A DNA stretch of 23,328 bases from an uncultured Collinsella sp. (GCA_900752015.1 CAADTZ010000018.1:1-23328), one strand, 5' to 3'. Positions 1 to 8,127 are shown, numbered from the stretch's first letter. Numbers and translations: made by a program. The notes: generated from the sequence alone by a model not told the origin.

Positions 1-73
1 CTGCGGGGTCAGCCCGTGGGAGGCCAGGGCGCCGCTGACCGGTGGACGGCACCGAGCCGTACGCTTGAACTGA
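1..73 (+). other. 3' end of an unidentified upstream gene or structured RNA
   Basis: This stretch lies directly before a strong terminator, so it is probably the 3' end of a transcript that starts outside the window. One reading frame is open to a TGA at 71-73, which would give a short protein tail ending in R-A-V-R-L-N. The sequence also folds well: GGTCAGC (7-13) can pair with GCTGACC (34-40), and ACGGC (46-50) pairs with GCCGT (56-60) around a five-base loop. That second reading would make it the end of a structured non-coding RNA. I could not match it to RNase P RNA, SRP RNA or tmRNA. Confidence 0.35.
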
Positions 74-76
74 GAA

Positions 77-106
77 GGGGGAGGCCTCGCGGCCCCCCCC
101 TTTTTT
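77..106 (+). terminator. Rho-independent terminator of the upstream transcript
   Basis: GGGGG (77-81) pairs with CCCCC (96-100) and GGCC (83-86) with GGCC (91-94), around a TCGC loop. Six T residues follow (101-106). The T run lies on the plus side only, so it mainly stops plus-strand transcription. Confidence 0.85.
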
Positions 107-169
107 GCGTTTACGGGTATAAATGACTCATTTACGCCAGACGATTTAATTCTTTTTGGTATTGAGCTT

Positions 170-637
170 TTATTTAAAGAAAATAAAACGAATAACAAGG
201 GCAACTGCTATGGCTGCAATGATCAAAAGCAGGATTGTCAGTCGATGCTGCTTGCGTCGTTTACTTGATGAAACGAAGATTGATTTTCCCTGTTTTGGCG
301 TTTCGAGATAGCGAGCCGAATGCGTCAAGGTTTGCTTTGGTCGAGGACCTCTTTGTTGATGAGCGGCGGATGCTTTCATCGGCTCATCACTAGCTGCGCT
401 GCTTTTAGATAATGGTGCGTCTTTCAGATATACAGGGTCTCCCGAGGCGACGCCCATATGTTTACGTCCCGTTTGGGCATCCTCGAGCGTTTGATATCGA
501 TTTCTCGTCACATACTCGGGCTCCGGATCATTAATGGGCTCTTGCGAGATGTGGGGGCGATGGAACCGTGGCGGCTGCGTGGAAGTATCTTCCCCCTGCG
601 TCGGCATAAACATATTGTTCTGGTTTTGGTCGTCCAT
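170..637 (-). CDS. Hypothetical C-terminally membrane-anchored protein
   Basis: A 155-residue protein that I do not recognise. Residues 1 to about 125 are hydrophilic and rich in Gln, Pro, Ser and Lys, with no clear fold. Arg/Lys-rich residues (about 126-131) then lead into one hydrophobic segment (about 133-152), and the chain ends a few residues later in F-F-K. This is the layout of a tail-anchored protein with the bulk of the chain in the cytoplasm. The ATG at 637 has an AAAGGG-type ribosome site just upstream. It is transcribed divergently from hsp20 across a 277-bp spacer. Composition is more AT-rich than the neighbouring core genes. Coding is supported by the open frame and the orderly domain layout, but no homolog is known to me. 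Confidence 0.65.
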   Translation of the reverse strand: MDDQNQNNMFMPTQGEDTSTQPPRFHRPHISQEPINDPEPEYVTRNRYQTLEDAQTGRKHMGVASGDPVYLKDAPLSKSSAASDEPMKASAAHQQRGPRPKQTLTHSARYLETPKQGKSIFVSSSKRRKQHRLTILLLIIAAIAVALVIRFIFFK

Positions 638-729
638 GATGCCCTTTAGCTCGTTACCAACAACGTGTACGCGCTCATTGTAAGCCCCTCGCTATTTGTA
701 GCTGCGAACATACTTGTTATTTAAGCTCT

Positions 730-742
730 GGTTCAAAGAACC
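730..742. promoter_or_regulatory. Small inverted repeat in the divergent hsp20 spacer
   Basis: GGTTC (730-734) and GAACC (738-742) form a perfect inverted repeat around AAA. It lies between the hypothetical gene and hsp20. It could be an operator half-site pair; a chance repeat is also possible at this length. Confidence 0.25.
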
Positions 743-819
743 TTAACCTTCCTAAAACCTGAGTCATACACGCTTAGATATGCTTATAGTACTGGACTCA
801 AAAAACTTTATAGTCGATG

Positions 820-848
820 TATATATGAGCATCGGGTGGGCATATATA
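820..848. promoter_or_regulatory. Candidate operator upstream of hsp20 (TATATATG/CATATATA)
   Basis: TATATATG (820-827) and its exact inverse CATATATA (841-848) are separated by 13 bases, so their centres lie 21 bp apart, two helical turns. The pair sits 67-95 bp before the hsp20 start codon. It does not match the CIRCE or HAIR heat-shock operators. The role as a protein-binding site is inferred from symmetry and position. Confidence 0.4.
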
Positions 849-914
849 AGAGCGTCAAAAGAAGTCCCAGTCACCTAGAAGATGACTCGGCAGTCCTATA
901 AAGGAGTGGTAAAC

Positions 915-1346
915 ATGGCAAGCATGGTTCCTTATCGTTCGGTTTTTGGCGTTCGTCCCTCTGCAAGCTCGTTGTTCGATCTGTTTGATGATATGAGCGA
1001 CCTAGCGAACAGCTCGATTGCCTCTAAGGCGTTCCCCGTTGACGTTGAGGATAAGGGCGATGGCTATGAGGTCAAGGCTTATCTGACCGGCGTCGCCAAG
1101 GACGATATCGATGTTGAGCTTAACGAGGGCCGCCTGTCCATTAGCGTGAATGTCGAGGAAGACGAGGAGAACGAGGGCAAGAACTTCCTGCAGAAGGAGT
1201 TCAGCTCGTACAGTGCGACGCGTGGCGTGTATCTCAAGGATGCTTCGAGCGAGGGTCTCTCGGCTAAGTACGCTGACGGCATCCTGACCGTTACGGTTCC
1301 CAAGATCGTCGAGAAGAAGAACGTTACGAAGATTTCCATCGACTAA
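915..1346 (+). CDS. hsp20: Small heat-shock protein, Hsp20/alpha-crystallin family
   Basis: A 143-residue ATP-independent chaperone that holds unfolding proteins in the cytoplasm. The alpha-crystallin domain spans about 41-130. It contains the A-x-x-x-D-G-I-L-T-V-T-V-P strand (about 117-129), typical of the family, and the C-terminal I-S-I motif (140-142) that links subunits in oligomers. The start at 915 is chosen because AAAGGAG (900-906) stands nine bases before it; an in-frame ATG at 882 has no such site. The usual L-P-G near the domain start reads L-T-G here. The gene stands alone, with an inverted repeat upstream and a strong terminator at 1381-1413. The family call is firm; the mode of regulation is unknown. 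Confidence 0.96.
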   Translation: MASMVPYRSVFGVRPSASSLFDLFDDMSDLANSSIASKAFPVDVEDKGDGYEVKAYLTGVAKDDIDVELNEGRLSISVNVEEDEENEGKNFLQKEFSSYSATRGVYLKDASSEGLSAKYADGILTVTVPKIVEKKNVTKISID

Positions 1347-1380
1347 CTTCGTTGGTGTTCTGCGCTATTAAGAGATAACA

Positions 1381-1413
1381 AAAGGGGCCGGGAAGCGATT
1401 CCCGGCCCCTTTT
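1381..1413. terminator. Bidirectional terminator between hsp20 and walJ-like gene
   Basis: AAAGGGGCCGGGAA (1381-1394) pairs perfectly with TTCCCGGCCCCTTT (1399-1412) around GCGA. There are T runs on both strands, so it can end both convergent genes. Confidence 0.93.
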
Positions 1414-1428
1414 GCTGTCTAGGACAGT

Positions 1429-2238
1429 CTATTGAATGGTTGCTGGTTGATATTGACTTGCAGGACGTATTGAGAGCTTCCGCGTCCCTTGAAGGAGGGT
1501 GGCGGAACTGCCGAGCTCGTCATCTAGGGTTGCGGCTAGAGCTTTGGCATAGCTTTTGACGGTAAGGCTCGGACGATTGTTGTCTTGGCTGATATGCATG
1601 GCAATGAGCTGTTCGGTGCGATCGGTAACAAGTTCGCGCGCGGCTTCGGCGGCTTGGTCGTTGGAGAGGTGTCCCCTTGCAGACAGGATGCGCTCCTGAA
1701 GAAAGCGGGGATATTCTCCCTCGCGCAGCATGGTCACATCGTGATTGCTTTCGAGTGCGAGGACTCGGCAATCTTCGAGGGTGTTCATGGCTTGGCTCGA
1801 TAGCTCACCGGTGTCGGTGGCAAAGCCGATGGAATCATCGAGGGCGTCGAATCGATAGCCGACTGGATTGATGACATCGTGTGATGTTGAGTAGGTTTGC
1901 ACGTGGATGCCGGCAATGGATAGGGTGTCACCGGGATCGAATTCCTCGACAGGCATATGCGAAAGATTTTCTTTGCTCGAAAGTGTACCCCTGCTGGCAA
2001 AGAGGGGGCCGTGCCAGTGCTTGCACCAGACATCGAGACCCTTGATGTGATCGCTATGCTCATGAGTAATGAGAAGAGCCGAGACGTTGTCTGCCGAGAG
2101 CTCCAGTTCCGCGATGCGCTTTAATGTCTCGCGGCGAGAAAGACCGTCGTCAATCATGATAAGCCCCCGGGGGCCTTCGATGAGCGCGCAGTTGCCTTTT
2201 GAGCCGCTGCCAAGGATATGAAGGTGCAGACGAGACAT
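1429..2238 (-). CDS. WalJ/YycJ-like metallo-beta-lactamase-fold hydrolase
   Basis: A 269-residue MBL-fold protein. The opening L-G-S-G-S-K-G-N (about 9-16) and the metal-binding T-H-E-H-S-D-H (58-64) are typical of the YycJ/WalJ family, followed by the later T-S-H and F-A-T-D-T-G-E motifs. Family members bind two metal ions in the cytoplasm; some are linked to 5'-exonuclease activity and mismatch repair, so a nuclease role is possible. No walRK genes are nearby, unlike in Firmicutes. I chose the ATG at 2238 because the family begins right at this strand; the frame stays open to 2319 but would add 27 unrelated residues. The gene is divergent from tilS, with 48 bp between starts. Confidence 0.88.
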   Translation of the reverse strand: MSRLHLHILGSGSKGNCALIEGPRGLIMIDDGLSRRETLKRIAELELSADNVSALLITHEHSDHIKGLDVWCKHWHGPLFASRGTLSSKENLSHMPVEEFDPGDTLSIAGIHVQTYSTSHDVINPVGYRFDALDDSIGFATDTGELSSQAMNTLEDCRVLALESNHDVTMLREGEYPRFLQERILSARGHLSNDQAAEAARELVTDRTEQLIAMHISQDNNRPSLTVKSYAKALAATLDDELGSSATLLQGTRKLSIRPASQYQPATIQ

Positions 2239-2252
2239 AAGATTCCAAAGGA

Positions 2253-2258
2253 TACAAT
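2253..2258 (+). promoter_or_regulatory. Candidate -10 box of tilS
   Basis: TACAAT lies 28 bases before the tilS start codon. No good -35 is seen at the normal distance. The same hexamer precedes five other genes in this window. Confidence 0.4.
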
Positions 2259-2286
2259 GGGTGCGAACGAATAGAGGAGGAAGCAA

Positions 2287-3828
2287 ATGCCAACGGTATC
2301 TCAGCATTACGGACATCATGCCGCATCGCGGGCTGATGATAAAGCCCTGGCAACGCGGCAGACGGCTGCCCCCGTGGTGCTCATGGTATCAGGTGGTGCG
2401 GACTCGACGGCTTTGCTCCTTATGGCGTGCACATCAAAGTTGGATATTCTGGATGGGCGTGGTGTAGCCCCCATCGCGCGCGAGCGGCTGCACGTGCTGC
2501 ATGTGAACCATCATCTACGCGGCGAGGCGTCCGATGGCGACGAGGCCTTTGTGCGCGGCCTATGCGCACAATATGGCTTGCCGCTGTGTGTTGAGCATGC
2601 CTATTTTGATGATGAATCGGGCAATATCGAGGCGGCTGCCCGCGAGGTGCGCTATGCCGCGGCGCGGAGGTATGTTCGCGAGCTCTGCGCCCAGACGGGG
2701 GCACCGCGAACGGCGGCTCGTATCTGCACCGCGCACACGTCTTCGGATCGCGCGGAAACGTTTTTGATGAACGCGATTAAGGGTTCGGGGCCCGCTGGTC
2801 TATCGAGCATTCCTCGCCGGAGGAATATCGTGGTGCGTCCCTTGCTCGACCTGACTCATGATGAGCTCGTGGGCTATCTGCAGGTGCATGGCCAGCCTTG
2901 GCGAGAGGACGAGAGTAACGAGGACGTGTCGTACTTGCGTAACTACGTGCGCCATCGGGTGATGCCGGTGGTGGCGCAGCGCAACGCGAGCGTCTGTAAG
3001 ACGATTGGCGCCGCCTGCGAGATCCTAGGCGATGAGGACGCCTTTCTTTCCCAGCTTTCCGCACAGGCGTTTCGAAGCTGCCTGCGTAAGGAGGCGGCGA
3101 GTGCACTGGTCCTTGACGCCCGCCGACTGGCCGCGGCCGAGGTGGTGATTGCTCGGCGCATGGTGCGACTGGCAATTAAGCGTATCGACCCCGACGCTCG
3201 CCCGGAGATGCGGCATGTGGAGCGCGTGCTCGCCTGTGTCGCCGAGGGCTCGGGTTCGGTCACGCTGCCGGCGGGAATCGATGCGCGCGTGGAGTTTGGC
3301 ATGCTGTCATTCAAGGCCCCGGCGGCGCGCGAGGGGTTAGTTGCCGATTGGGTCACCATTCCCGGTCGATTGCCGCTGGGGGCGGGCCGCATCCTGGTGG
3401 CGGAGCCGATGGCTGTGGAGCCGGGGTGTGATATTGTGCGCCGTGCCCGCGAACTTGCGGGTGCCGGAGGGGTGGTCGCTATGGTGGATGCCGCGACGCT
3501 GGGCTTTGCCGATCGCGATAGCGAACGGATGCTCGCCGGCTCGCGCGGGGAGATTCCCGCCGAGGCGCGTTTGGCGCGTCTGTGGGTAGACGGTCCCGCG
3601 CCGGGGGATGTGATGTGTCCGTTGGGCATGAGTGGGCGAAGTAAGAAGGTGTCGGACCTGCTCAACGAGGCTCGTATTCCCGTTTCTGAGCGCGCAGGCG
3701 TTCCTGTGGTGAGAACGGCTCCGGGAGGTGCCGTGGTATGGGTCGCAGGCGTTCGCGCGGACGAGCGTTTTAAATGCACGGCCGCAACGCACGTGGCGTA
3801 TCTGCTTCGTGTGGTCGATGCGGAATAG
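2287..3828 (+). CDS. tilS: tRNA(Ile)-lysidine synthase TilS
   Basis: A 513-residue cytoplasmic enzyme that uses ATP to attach lysine to C34 of the AUA-reading tRNA-Ile, changing it from Met-like to Ile. The N-terminal PP-loop motif S-G-G-A-D-S is at residues 35-40, followed by L-H-V-N-H-H-L-R-G and the R-P-L-L-D motif. The C-terminal substrate-binding domain ends with the G-R-S-K-K-V-S-D-L-L and A-G-V-R-A-D-E-R-F blocks. Length is near the top of the family range. The start at 2287 is set by a strong AGAGGAGGA site. One oddity is that the usual H-H-x-D-D-Q-A-E-T block reads H-T-S-S-D-R-A-E-T. It leads a tilS-hpt-ftsH cluster common in Gram-positive bacteria, although 147 bp separates it from hpt. 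Confidence 0.95.
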   Translation: MPTVSQHYGHHAASRADDKALATRQTAAPVVLMVSGGADSTALLLMACTSKLDILDGRGVAPIARERLHVLHVNHHLRGEASDGDEAFVRGLCAQYGLPLCVEHAYFDDESGNIEAAAREVRYAAARRYVRELCAQTGAPRTAARICTAHTSSDRAETFLMNAIKGSGPAGLSSIPRRRNIVVRPLLDLTHDELVGYLQVHGQPWREDESNEDVSYLRNYVRHRVMPVVAQRNASVCKTIGAACEILGDEDAFLSQLSAQAFRSCLRKEAASALVLDARRLAAAEVVIARRMVRLAIKRIDPDARPEMRHVERVLACVAEGSGSVTLPAGIDARVEFGMLSFKAPAAREGLVADWVTIPGRLPLGAGRILVAEPMAVEPGCDIVRRARELAGAGGVVAMVDAATLGFADRDSERMLAGSRGEIPAEARLARLWVDGPAPGDVMCPLGMSGRSKKVSDLLNEARIPVSERAGVPVVRTAPGGAVVWVAGVRADERFKCTAATHVAYLLRVVDAE

Positions 3829-3910
3829 CGTCCCACGCCAGCTATTCTGTGCGACGTTGACGGTATTCCCGCGCTGATGGCGTACGGGCTGGAAAATATA
3901 CCCCGTGCGC

Positions 3911-3919
3911 TGCTAGAAT
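3911..3919 (+). promoter_or_regulatory. Candidate extended -10 promoter of hpt-ftsH
   Basis: TGCTAGAAT fits an extended -10 (TG-N-TATAAT type), 57 bases before the hpt start. No convincing -35 is seen. It suggests that hpt-ftsH can be transcribed separately from tilS. Confidence 0.45.
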
Positions 3920-3975
3920 GTGAAGTTCGCGTCCATACGGCGGTGTGTGGGCGATAAGCACAAGAAAGGGTTGTC

Positions 3976-4524
3976 ATGGCTTCTCAACATCCGGATATCG
4001 AGAAGGTTCTGTTTACGCAGGAGGATATCGACGGTATCGTCTCTCGCCTAGGCGAGCAGATTACTCGCGACTACGCGGGTAAGGATCTGGTGCTGATTGC
4101 GGTCCTGCGCGGCGCTGTGGTCTTTATGGGCGACCTGATGCGCAAGATCGAGCTGCCGACCAACATCGATTTCATGGCTGTTTCGAGCTATGGCGACGGT
4201 GTGAAGTCTTCGGGCATCGTGCGTATCATTAAGGACCTGGATATCGACATCCGTGGTCGCGACGTGCTGATCGTCGAGGACATTCTGGACTCGGGCCTGA
4301 CCCTCAAGTACCTGATGAAGAACCTCGAGAGCCGCAAGCCTGCCTCGCTGGAGGTCGCTGCCTTCCTGTGGAAGGACGTTGAGGACCGCGTCTCGGCCAT
4401 CACGCCCAAGTATGTTGGAACCCATTGCCCCGATGCCTTTGTGGTGGGCTACGGCCTCGATTATGCCGAGCGCTATCGTAACCTTCCGTATCTGGGCATT
4501 TTGAAACCGGAGGTTTATTCGTAA
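3976..4524 (+). CDS. hpt: Hypoxanthine phosphoribosyltransferase
   Basis: A 182-residue purine salvage enzyme that joins hypoxanthine (often also guanine) to PRPP to give IMP or GMP. The PRPP-binding loop V-L-I-V-E-D-I-L-D-S-G-L-T lies at 97-109. The early L-R-G-A motif (44-47) and the flexible-loop region around S-S-Y-G-D (70-74) match the Hpt family. Length is normal. An AAAGGG site precedes the ATG. Its stop codon is one base before the ftsH start, so the two genes form an operon with likely translational coupling. It follows tilS in the usual Gram-positive order. Confidence 0.96.
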   Translation: MASQHPDIEKVLFTQEDIDGIVSRLGEQITRDYAGKDLVLIAVLRGAVVFMGDLMRKIELPTNIDFMAVSSYGDGVKSSGIVRIIKDLDIDIRGRDVLIVEDILDSGLTLKYLMKNLESRKPASLEVAAFLWKDVEDRVSAITPKYVGTHCPDAFVVGYGLDYAERYRNLPYLGILKPEVYS

Positions 4525-4525
4525 G

Positions 4526-6655
4526 ATGCCCGACGACCGTAACGATAACAATTCCCAGACTCCCCGGGAGCCTAAGATCCCGGGGATGCCCGGAGGCAAG
4601 AAGCCCACGCGTACGGGCTGGCTGTATTTTCTTTTGGCTTGCGCGCTTCTGGGCTATGCCTTCTTTAATATGGGCTCCGGCTTTGCCAGCTCCAGCAATA
4701 CCGTTAAGCTCGCGACGAGCGAGATGGTCAGCGCCATCAAGCAGGATCGCGTCGAAGATTTGACCTATACGGTTCAAGACGGAAGCGTGGCGGGTCATTA
4801 CTGGAAGACGAAAAAGGACAAGGGCGATACGAGCGAGCTCAAGAGCTTCTCCTCGACCTATGTCGGCTCCGATTCGCTTGCCGAGCTTATGGCAGAGCAC
4901 CCCGACACCAAGTATATCGTTAACACCAACGACCCCGATTTCTGGGGCGACTTGGCGATGAGTGTGCTTCCGACGATCGCCCTTATCGCCATCATGTTCT
5001 ACTTTATGCGCCAGATGATGGGCGCCAACAACAGGAACATGCAGTTTGGCAAGACCAACGCCAAGACCAACGAGGCCACACGCCCCAAGGTCAAGTTTGA
5101 AGACGTTGCCGGCGTGGACGAGGCAGTCGAGGAGCTCGAGGAGATCCGTGACTTTTTGAGCGATCCGGATCGCTATCGCAAGCTGGGCGCCAAGATCCCG
5201 CGTGGCGTGTTGCTGGTTGGCCCTCCGGGCACCGGTAAAACGCTGCTGGCCAAGGCCGTTGCCGGCGAGGCGGGCGTGCCGTTCTTTAGCATCTCGGGTT
5301 CCGACTTTGTCGAGATGTTCGTAGGTGTCGGCGCCAGCCGTGTGCGTGACCTCTTTAAGGAGGCCAAGTCCCAGGCCCCGTCGATCATCTTCATCGATGA
5401 GATCGATGCCGTGGGACGTCAGCGCGGAGCCGGCTTGGGCGGCGGCCACGACGAGCGCGAGCAGACGCTCAACCAGCTGCTGGTCGAGATGGACGGTTTT
5501 GAGGAGAGCGAGTCGGTCATCCTGATCGCCGCCACCAACCGCCCCGACATTCTGGATCCGGCGCTGCTGCGTCCCGGCCGTTTTGACCGTCAGGTTACGG
5601 TCGACCGTCCGGACGTGAAGGGCCGCGAGCAGATTTTGCGCGTGCATGCCGAGAACAAGCCGATGGACGAGGACGTGAAGTTTGAGAAGCTCGCCCAGAT
5701 GACCGTTGGCTTTACTGGTGCCGATTTAGCGAACCTGCTCAACGAGTCTGCGCTGCTGGCCGCTCGCCGTCATCGTTCCGTGATCTCGATGGACGAGGTC
5801 GAGGAGTCGATGGAGCGCGTGATTGCCGGACCGCAACGCAAGGGTCGCGTGATGACCGAGGCCGAGCGCACCACGATTGCCTACCACGAGAGCGGTCACG
5901 CCCTGGTGGGTCACATCCTGGAGCACTCCGATCCGGTCCACAAGATCTCGATCGTCAGCCGCGGCCAGGCTTTGGGTTACACGCTGCAGCTTCCGCAGGA
6001 GGACCACTTCCTCAAGACCAAGAACGAGATGCTCGACGAGCTCGCCGTGTTCTTGGGTGGCCGCGTTGCCGAGGAACTCATGTGCGACGACATCACGTCG
6101 GGCGCGAGCAACGATCTGGAGCGCGCGACCAAGATGGCGCGCGAGATGGTCACGCGCCTGGGCATGAGCGAGGAGCTTGGAACGCAGGTGTTTGGTGAGG
6201 CGCAGCATCAGGTATTCCTGGGCCGCGACTATGCCGATCATCAGGACTACTCTGAGGAGACGGCGCGTCGCATCGACATTGAGGTCCAGCGCATTATGCG
6301 TGAGGCCCATCGTCGTGCGGTCGAGATCCTGGATGCCCGTCGCGATCAGTTCGACCTGATGGCCAAGGTGCTGCTCGAGCGCGAGACCGTCGAGGGTGAC
6401 GCCGTGAACGCCCTGCTCGACAACGAGTGGGACGCCTACCTTGAGCGCGAGGGCGATATCCTGGCGGCCAAGGAGGAGCGCAATGCCAAGGCGGCCGGCA
6501 TGCCGACCAAGAAGCGCACGCCCCGTATGAGCGAGGAAGAGCTGGCGGCTGATGCCGCGGCCTTTGCGCAGGCGGCCATGCAGGAGGATGCCGAAGTCGC
6601 ATCCGATGATGCTGGCGATGACCATGCCGTCGTCGATGCCGACGCCGACAAATAG
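4526..6655 (+). CDS. ftsH: ATP-dependent zinc metalloprotease FtsH
   Basis: A 709-residue membrane-anchored AAA+ protease that forms hexamers and degrades damaged or short-lived proteins. Two membrane segments (about 31-50 and 143-166) flank an external domain. The AAA module shows Walker A G-P-P-G-T-G-K-T (232-239), Walker B I-I-F-I-D-E-I-D (287-294) and the second region of homology (about 336-355). The zinc site H-E-S-G-H is at 454-458, with the third ligand probably Asp530 in S-N-D-L. The tail after about 640 is Ala/Asp/Glu-rich and probably disordered. The ribosome site GGAGG lies inside the end of hpt, 12 bases before the ATG. A strong terminator follows. Confidence 0.98.
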   Translation: MPDDRNDNNSQTPREPKIPGMPGGKKPTRTGWLYFLLACALLGYAFFNMGSGFASSSNTVKLATSEMVSAIKQDRVEDLTYTVQDGSVAGHYWKTKKDKGDTSELKSFSSTYVGSDSLAELMAEHPDTKYIVNTNDPDFWGDLAMSVLPTIALIAIMFYFMRQMMGANNRNMQFGKTNAKTNEATRPKVKFEDVAGVDEAVEELEEIRDFLSDPDRYRKLGAKIPRGVLLVGPPGTGKTLLAKAVAGEAGVPFFSISGSDFVEMFVGVGASRVRDLFKEAKSQAPSIIFIDEIDAVGRQRGAGLGGGHDEREQTLNQLLVEMDGFEESESVILIAATNRPDILDPALLRPGRFDRQVTVDRPDVKGREQILRVHAENKPMDEDVKFEKLAQMTVGFTGADLANLLNESALLAARRHRSVISMDEVEESMERVIAGPQRKGRVMTEAERTTIAYHESGHALVGHILEHSDPVHKISIVSRGQALGYTLQLPQEDHFLKTKNEMLDELAVFLGGRVAEELMCDDITSGASNDLERATKMAREMVTRLGMSEELGTQVFGEAQHQVFLGRDYADHQDYSEETARRIDIEVQRIMREAHRRAVEILDARRDQFDLMAKVLLERETVEGDAVNALLDNEWDAYLEREGDILAAKEERNAKAAGMPTKKRTPRMSEEELAADAAAFAQAAMQEDAEVASDDAGDDHAVVDADADK

Positions 6656-6666
6656 TCTTTGTGGCG

Positions 6667-6705
6667 AAAGCCTCCGCGGGGAAACCTGCGGAGGCTTTTT
6701 CTTTT
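6667..6705 (+). terminator. Rho-independent terminator of hpt-ftsH
   Basis: AAAGCCTCCGC (6667-6677) pairs with GCGGAGGCTTT (6688-6698), followed by a T-rich tract to 6705. Confidence 0.93.
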
Positions 6706-6724
6706 GAGCGATATGGGACCGTCT

Positions 6725-6784
6725 GTTGATTGGGGACAGACTTAAATGAGCGTTTTCACGCATTTAAGTCTGTCCCCAATTAAC
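6725..6784. repeat. Long palindrome with GGGGACAG core (REP/MITE-like)
   Basis: Arms 6729-6748 and 6761-6780 are perfect 20-bp inverses around a 12-base loop. Pairing continues outward to 6725/6784 with a single G-T mismatch. The right arm carries CTGTCCCCAATT (6770-6781). It lies after the ftsH terminator, so it is not needed as a terminator, and it has no T run. It resembles a palindromic repeat element; no transposase is near. Confidence 0.8.
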
Positions 6785-6814
6785 ATTGCTGCGGCACTTT
6801 GCTCGGCTAAAGCG

Positions 6815-6820
6815 TACAAT
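6815..6820 (+). promoter_or_regulatory. Candidate -10 box of the aminotransferase
   Basis: TACAAT ends 24 bases before the chosen start codon. The -35 region is not evident and would lie just downstream of the palindrome at 6725-6784. Confidence 0.45.
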
Positions 6821-6844
6821 AGCGCCTATGCGAAAGGGGAACAG

Positions 6845-8029
6845 ATGATCAACGAAACTATGTATGCTCGCGGCGCGGAAAGCTCCATCATCCGTGAGAT
6901 TTTTAGCTATGGCCTTGAGCGCAAGGCGCAGATCGGTGCGGAAAACGTATTCGATTTTTCGCTGGGCAATCCGAGCGTTCCGGCGCCCGCTGCTGTGGCT
7001 GAGTCGATTAAGAAGGCCCTGGAGCTGCCGAGCGACCAGCTGCACGGCTACACGCCCGCACCGGGCCTGCCGCAATGTCGTGCCGCTGTGGCCGAATCGC
7101 TCAACCGCCGCTTTGGCACGAGCTATGAGGGCAAAGACGTATTTATGACGGTGGGTGCCGCGGCTTCGCTCACCTGCACGCTCAACGCCGTTACGAACCC
7201 GGGCGACGAGGTTATTGTTATCGCCCCGTACTTTCCGGAGTATCGCGTTTGGATTGAGAAGGCCGGCTGTACGTGTGTTGAGGCGCTCGCCGATGAAGAT
7301 ACGTTCCAGCTGAGCGTGGACAACGTGCTCAAGGCGATCAGCGATAAGACGGCGGCCGTCATCATTGACTCTCCCAACAATCCGACCGGTGCCGTATATA
7401 CATGCGACACGCTGACGCGACTGGCCAATGTTCTGCGCGAGGCCAACGCTCAGCGCGATCCCGAGAATCCGATTATGCTCATCTCGGATGAGCCGTACCG
7501 CGAGATTGTGTACGGTGCCGAGGTGCCTTGGGTGCCCTCGATCTACGAGCACACCATCGTGTGCTACTCGTATTCCAAGTCGCTGTCGCTGCCGGGCGAG
7601 CGCGTGGGGTGGATCTTGGTTCCCAACACCAATCCGCAGGCTGCCCGTCTGATGCCGGCTGTTGCGGGTGCTGCCCGTACGCTAGGTTTTGTATGCGCAC
7701 CGGCACTCTTCCAGCGCGTAATCATCGATTGCATCGATGAGCCGAGCGATGTCGAGGCCTATGCGCGCAACCGCACCGCGCTTACCGACGCACTAGCGGA
7801 GTACGGCTACACCTATGTTGAGCCGGATGGTGCATTCTACCTGTGGGTGAAGGCGCTGGAACCCGATGCGAATGCGTTTTGCGAGCGTGCAAAGAAGTAT
7901 GAGTTGCTTGCGGTTCCCTCGGACAGCTTTGGTATGCCGGGTTGGTTCCGCCTGGGCTATTGCGTGAGTTACGAAACGATTATCAATTCGCTACCCGCTT
8001 GGAAACAGTTGGCGGACGAGTATCGTTAA
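6845..8029 (+). CDS. PLP-dependent aminotransferase, class I/II (AspB-like)
   Basis: A 394-residue fold-type I enzyme that probably moves an amino group between an amino acid and a 2-oxo acid in the cytoplasm. The cofactor site is complete: S-P-N-N-P-T-G (176-182), S-D-E-P-Y (214-218), the Schiff-base lysine in S-Y-S-K-S-L (Lys245) and G-E-R-V-G (251-255). A C-terminal Arg in W-F-R-L-G would bind the substrate carboxylate. The substrate cannot be read from sequence, though AspB-type aspartate or broad-range enzymes look closest. The ATG at 6845 follows GAAAGGGGA. The frame runs open upstream to 6746, but that start lies inside a palindrome and is unlikely. Single-gene unit. Confidence 0.92.
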   Translation: MINETMYARGAESSIIREIFSYGLERKAQIGAENVFDFSLGNPSVPAPAAVAESIKKALELPSDQLHGYTPAPGLPQCRAAVAESLNRRFGTSYEGKDVFMTVGAAASLTCTLNAVTNPGDEVIVIAPYFPEYRVWIEKAGCTCVEALADEDTFQLSVDNVLKAISDKTAAVIIDSPNNPTGAVYTCDTLTRLANVLREANAQRDPENPIMLISDEPYREIVYGAEVPWVPSIYEHTIVCYSYSKSLSLPGERVGWILVPNTNPQAARLMPAVAGAARTLGFVCAPALFQRVIIDCIDEPSDVEAYARNRTALTDALAEYGYTYVEPDGAFYLWVKALEPDANAFCERAKKYELLAVPSDSFGMPGWFRLGYCVSYETIINSLPAWKQLADEYR

Positions 8030-8063
8030 AAGTAAAGCGCTCTGCCTACAATGTTTTACGTGA

Positions 8064-8094
8064 AACGGGGTTTGGTGTTAAGCCAGACCCCGTT
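8064..8094 (+). terminator. Hairpin after the aminotransferase, weak terminator
   Basis: AACGGGGTTTGG (8064-8075) pairs with CCAGACCCCGTT (8083-8094), with one G-T pair, around a seven-base loop. It lies 35 bp after the stop codon. Only a poor T run follows, so termination may be weak or factor-dependent. Confidence 0.55.
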
Positions 8095-8127
8095 GTCATG
8101 GACGTTGTGTCTTTGGGATGGAGTGGT

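Noticed and set aside
43..54. 12-bp match GGACGGCACCGA to 13395-13410
   Set aside because: The flanks do not align further. One match of this length in a GC-rich 23-kb window can arise by chance.
650..914. CIRCE or HAIR heat-shock operator before hsp20
   Set aside because: Neither consensus is present. CTGAGT and ACTCA occur, but about 30 bp apart, not the 7 bp of HAIR.
4400..5647. 415-codon open frame on the minus strand, and similar ones at 5726-6763, 2943-3977 and 13842-15161
   Set aside because: All lie opposite clear genes (ftsH, tilS, the EF-G-like gene), with His/Leu/Arg-rich translations typical of antisense shadows.
6746..6844. N-terminal extension of the aminotransferase
   Set aside because: It starts inside a palindromic repeat and lacks a ribosome site, while 6845 has a good one.
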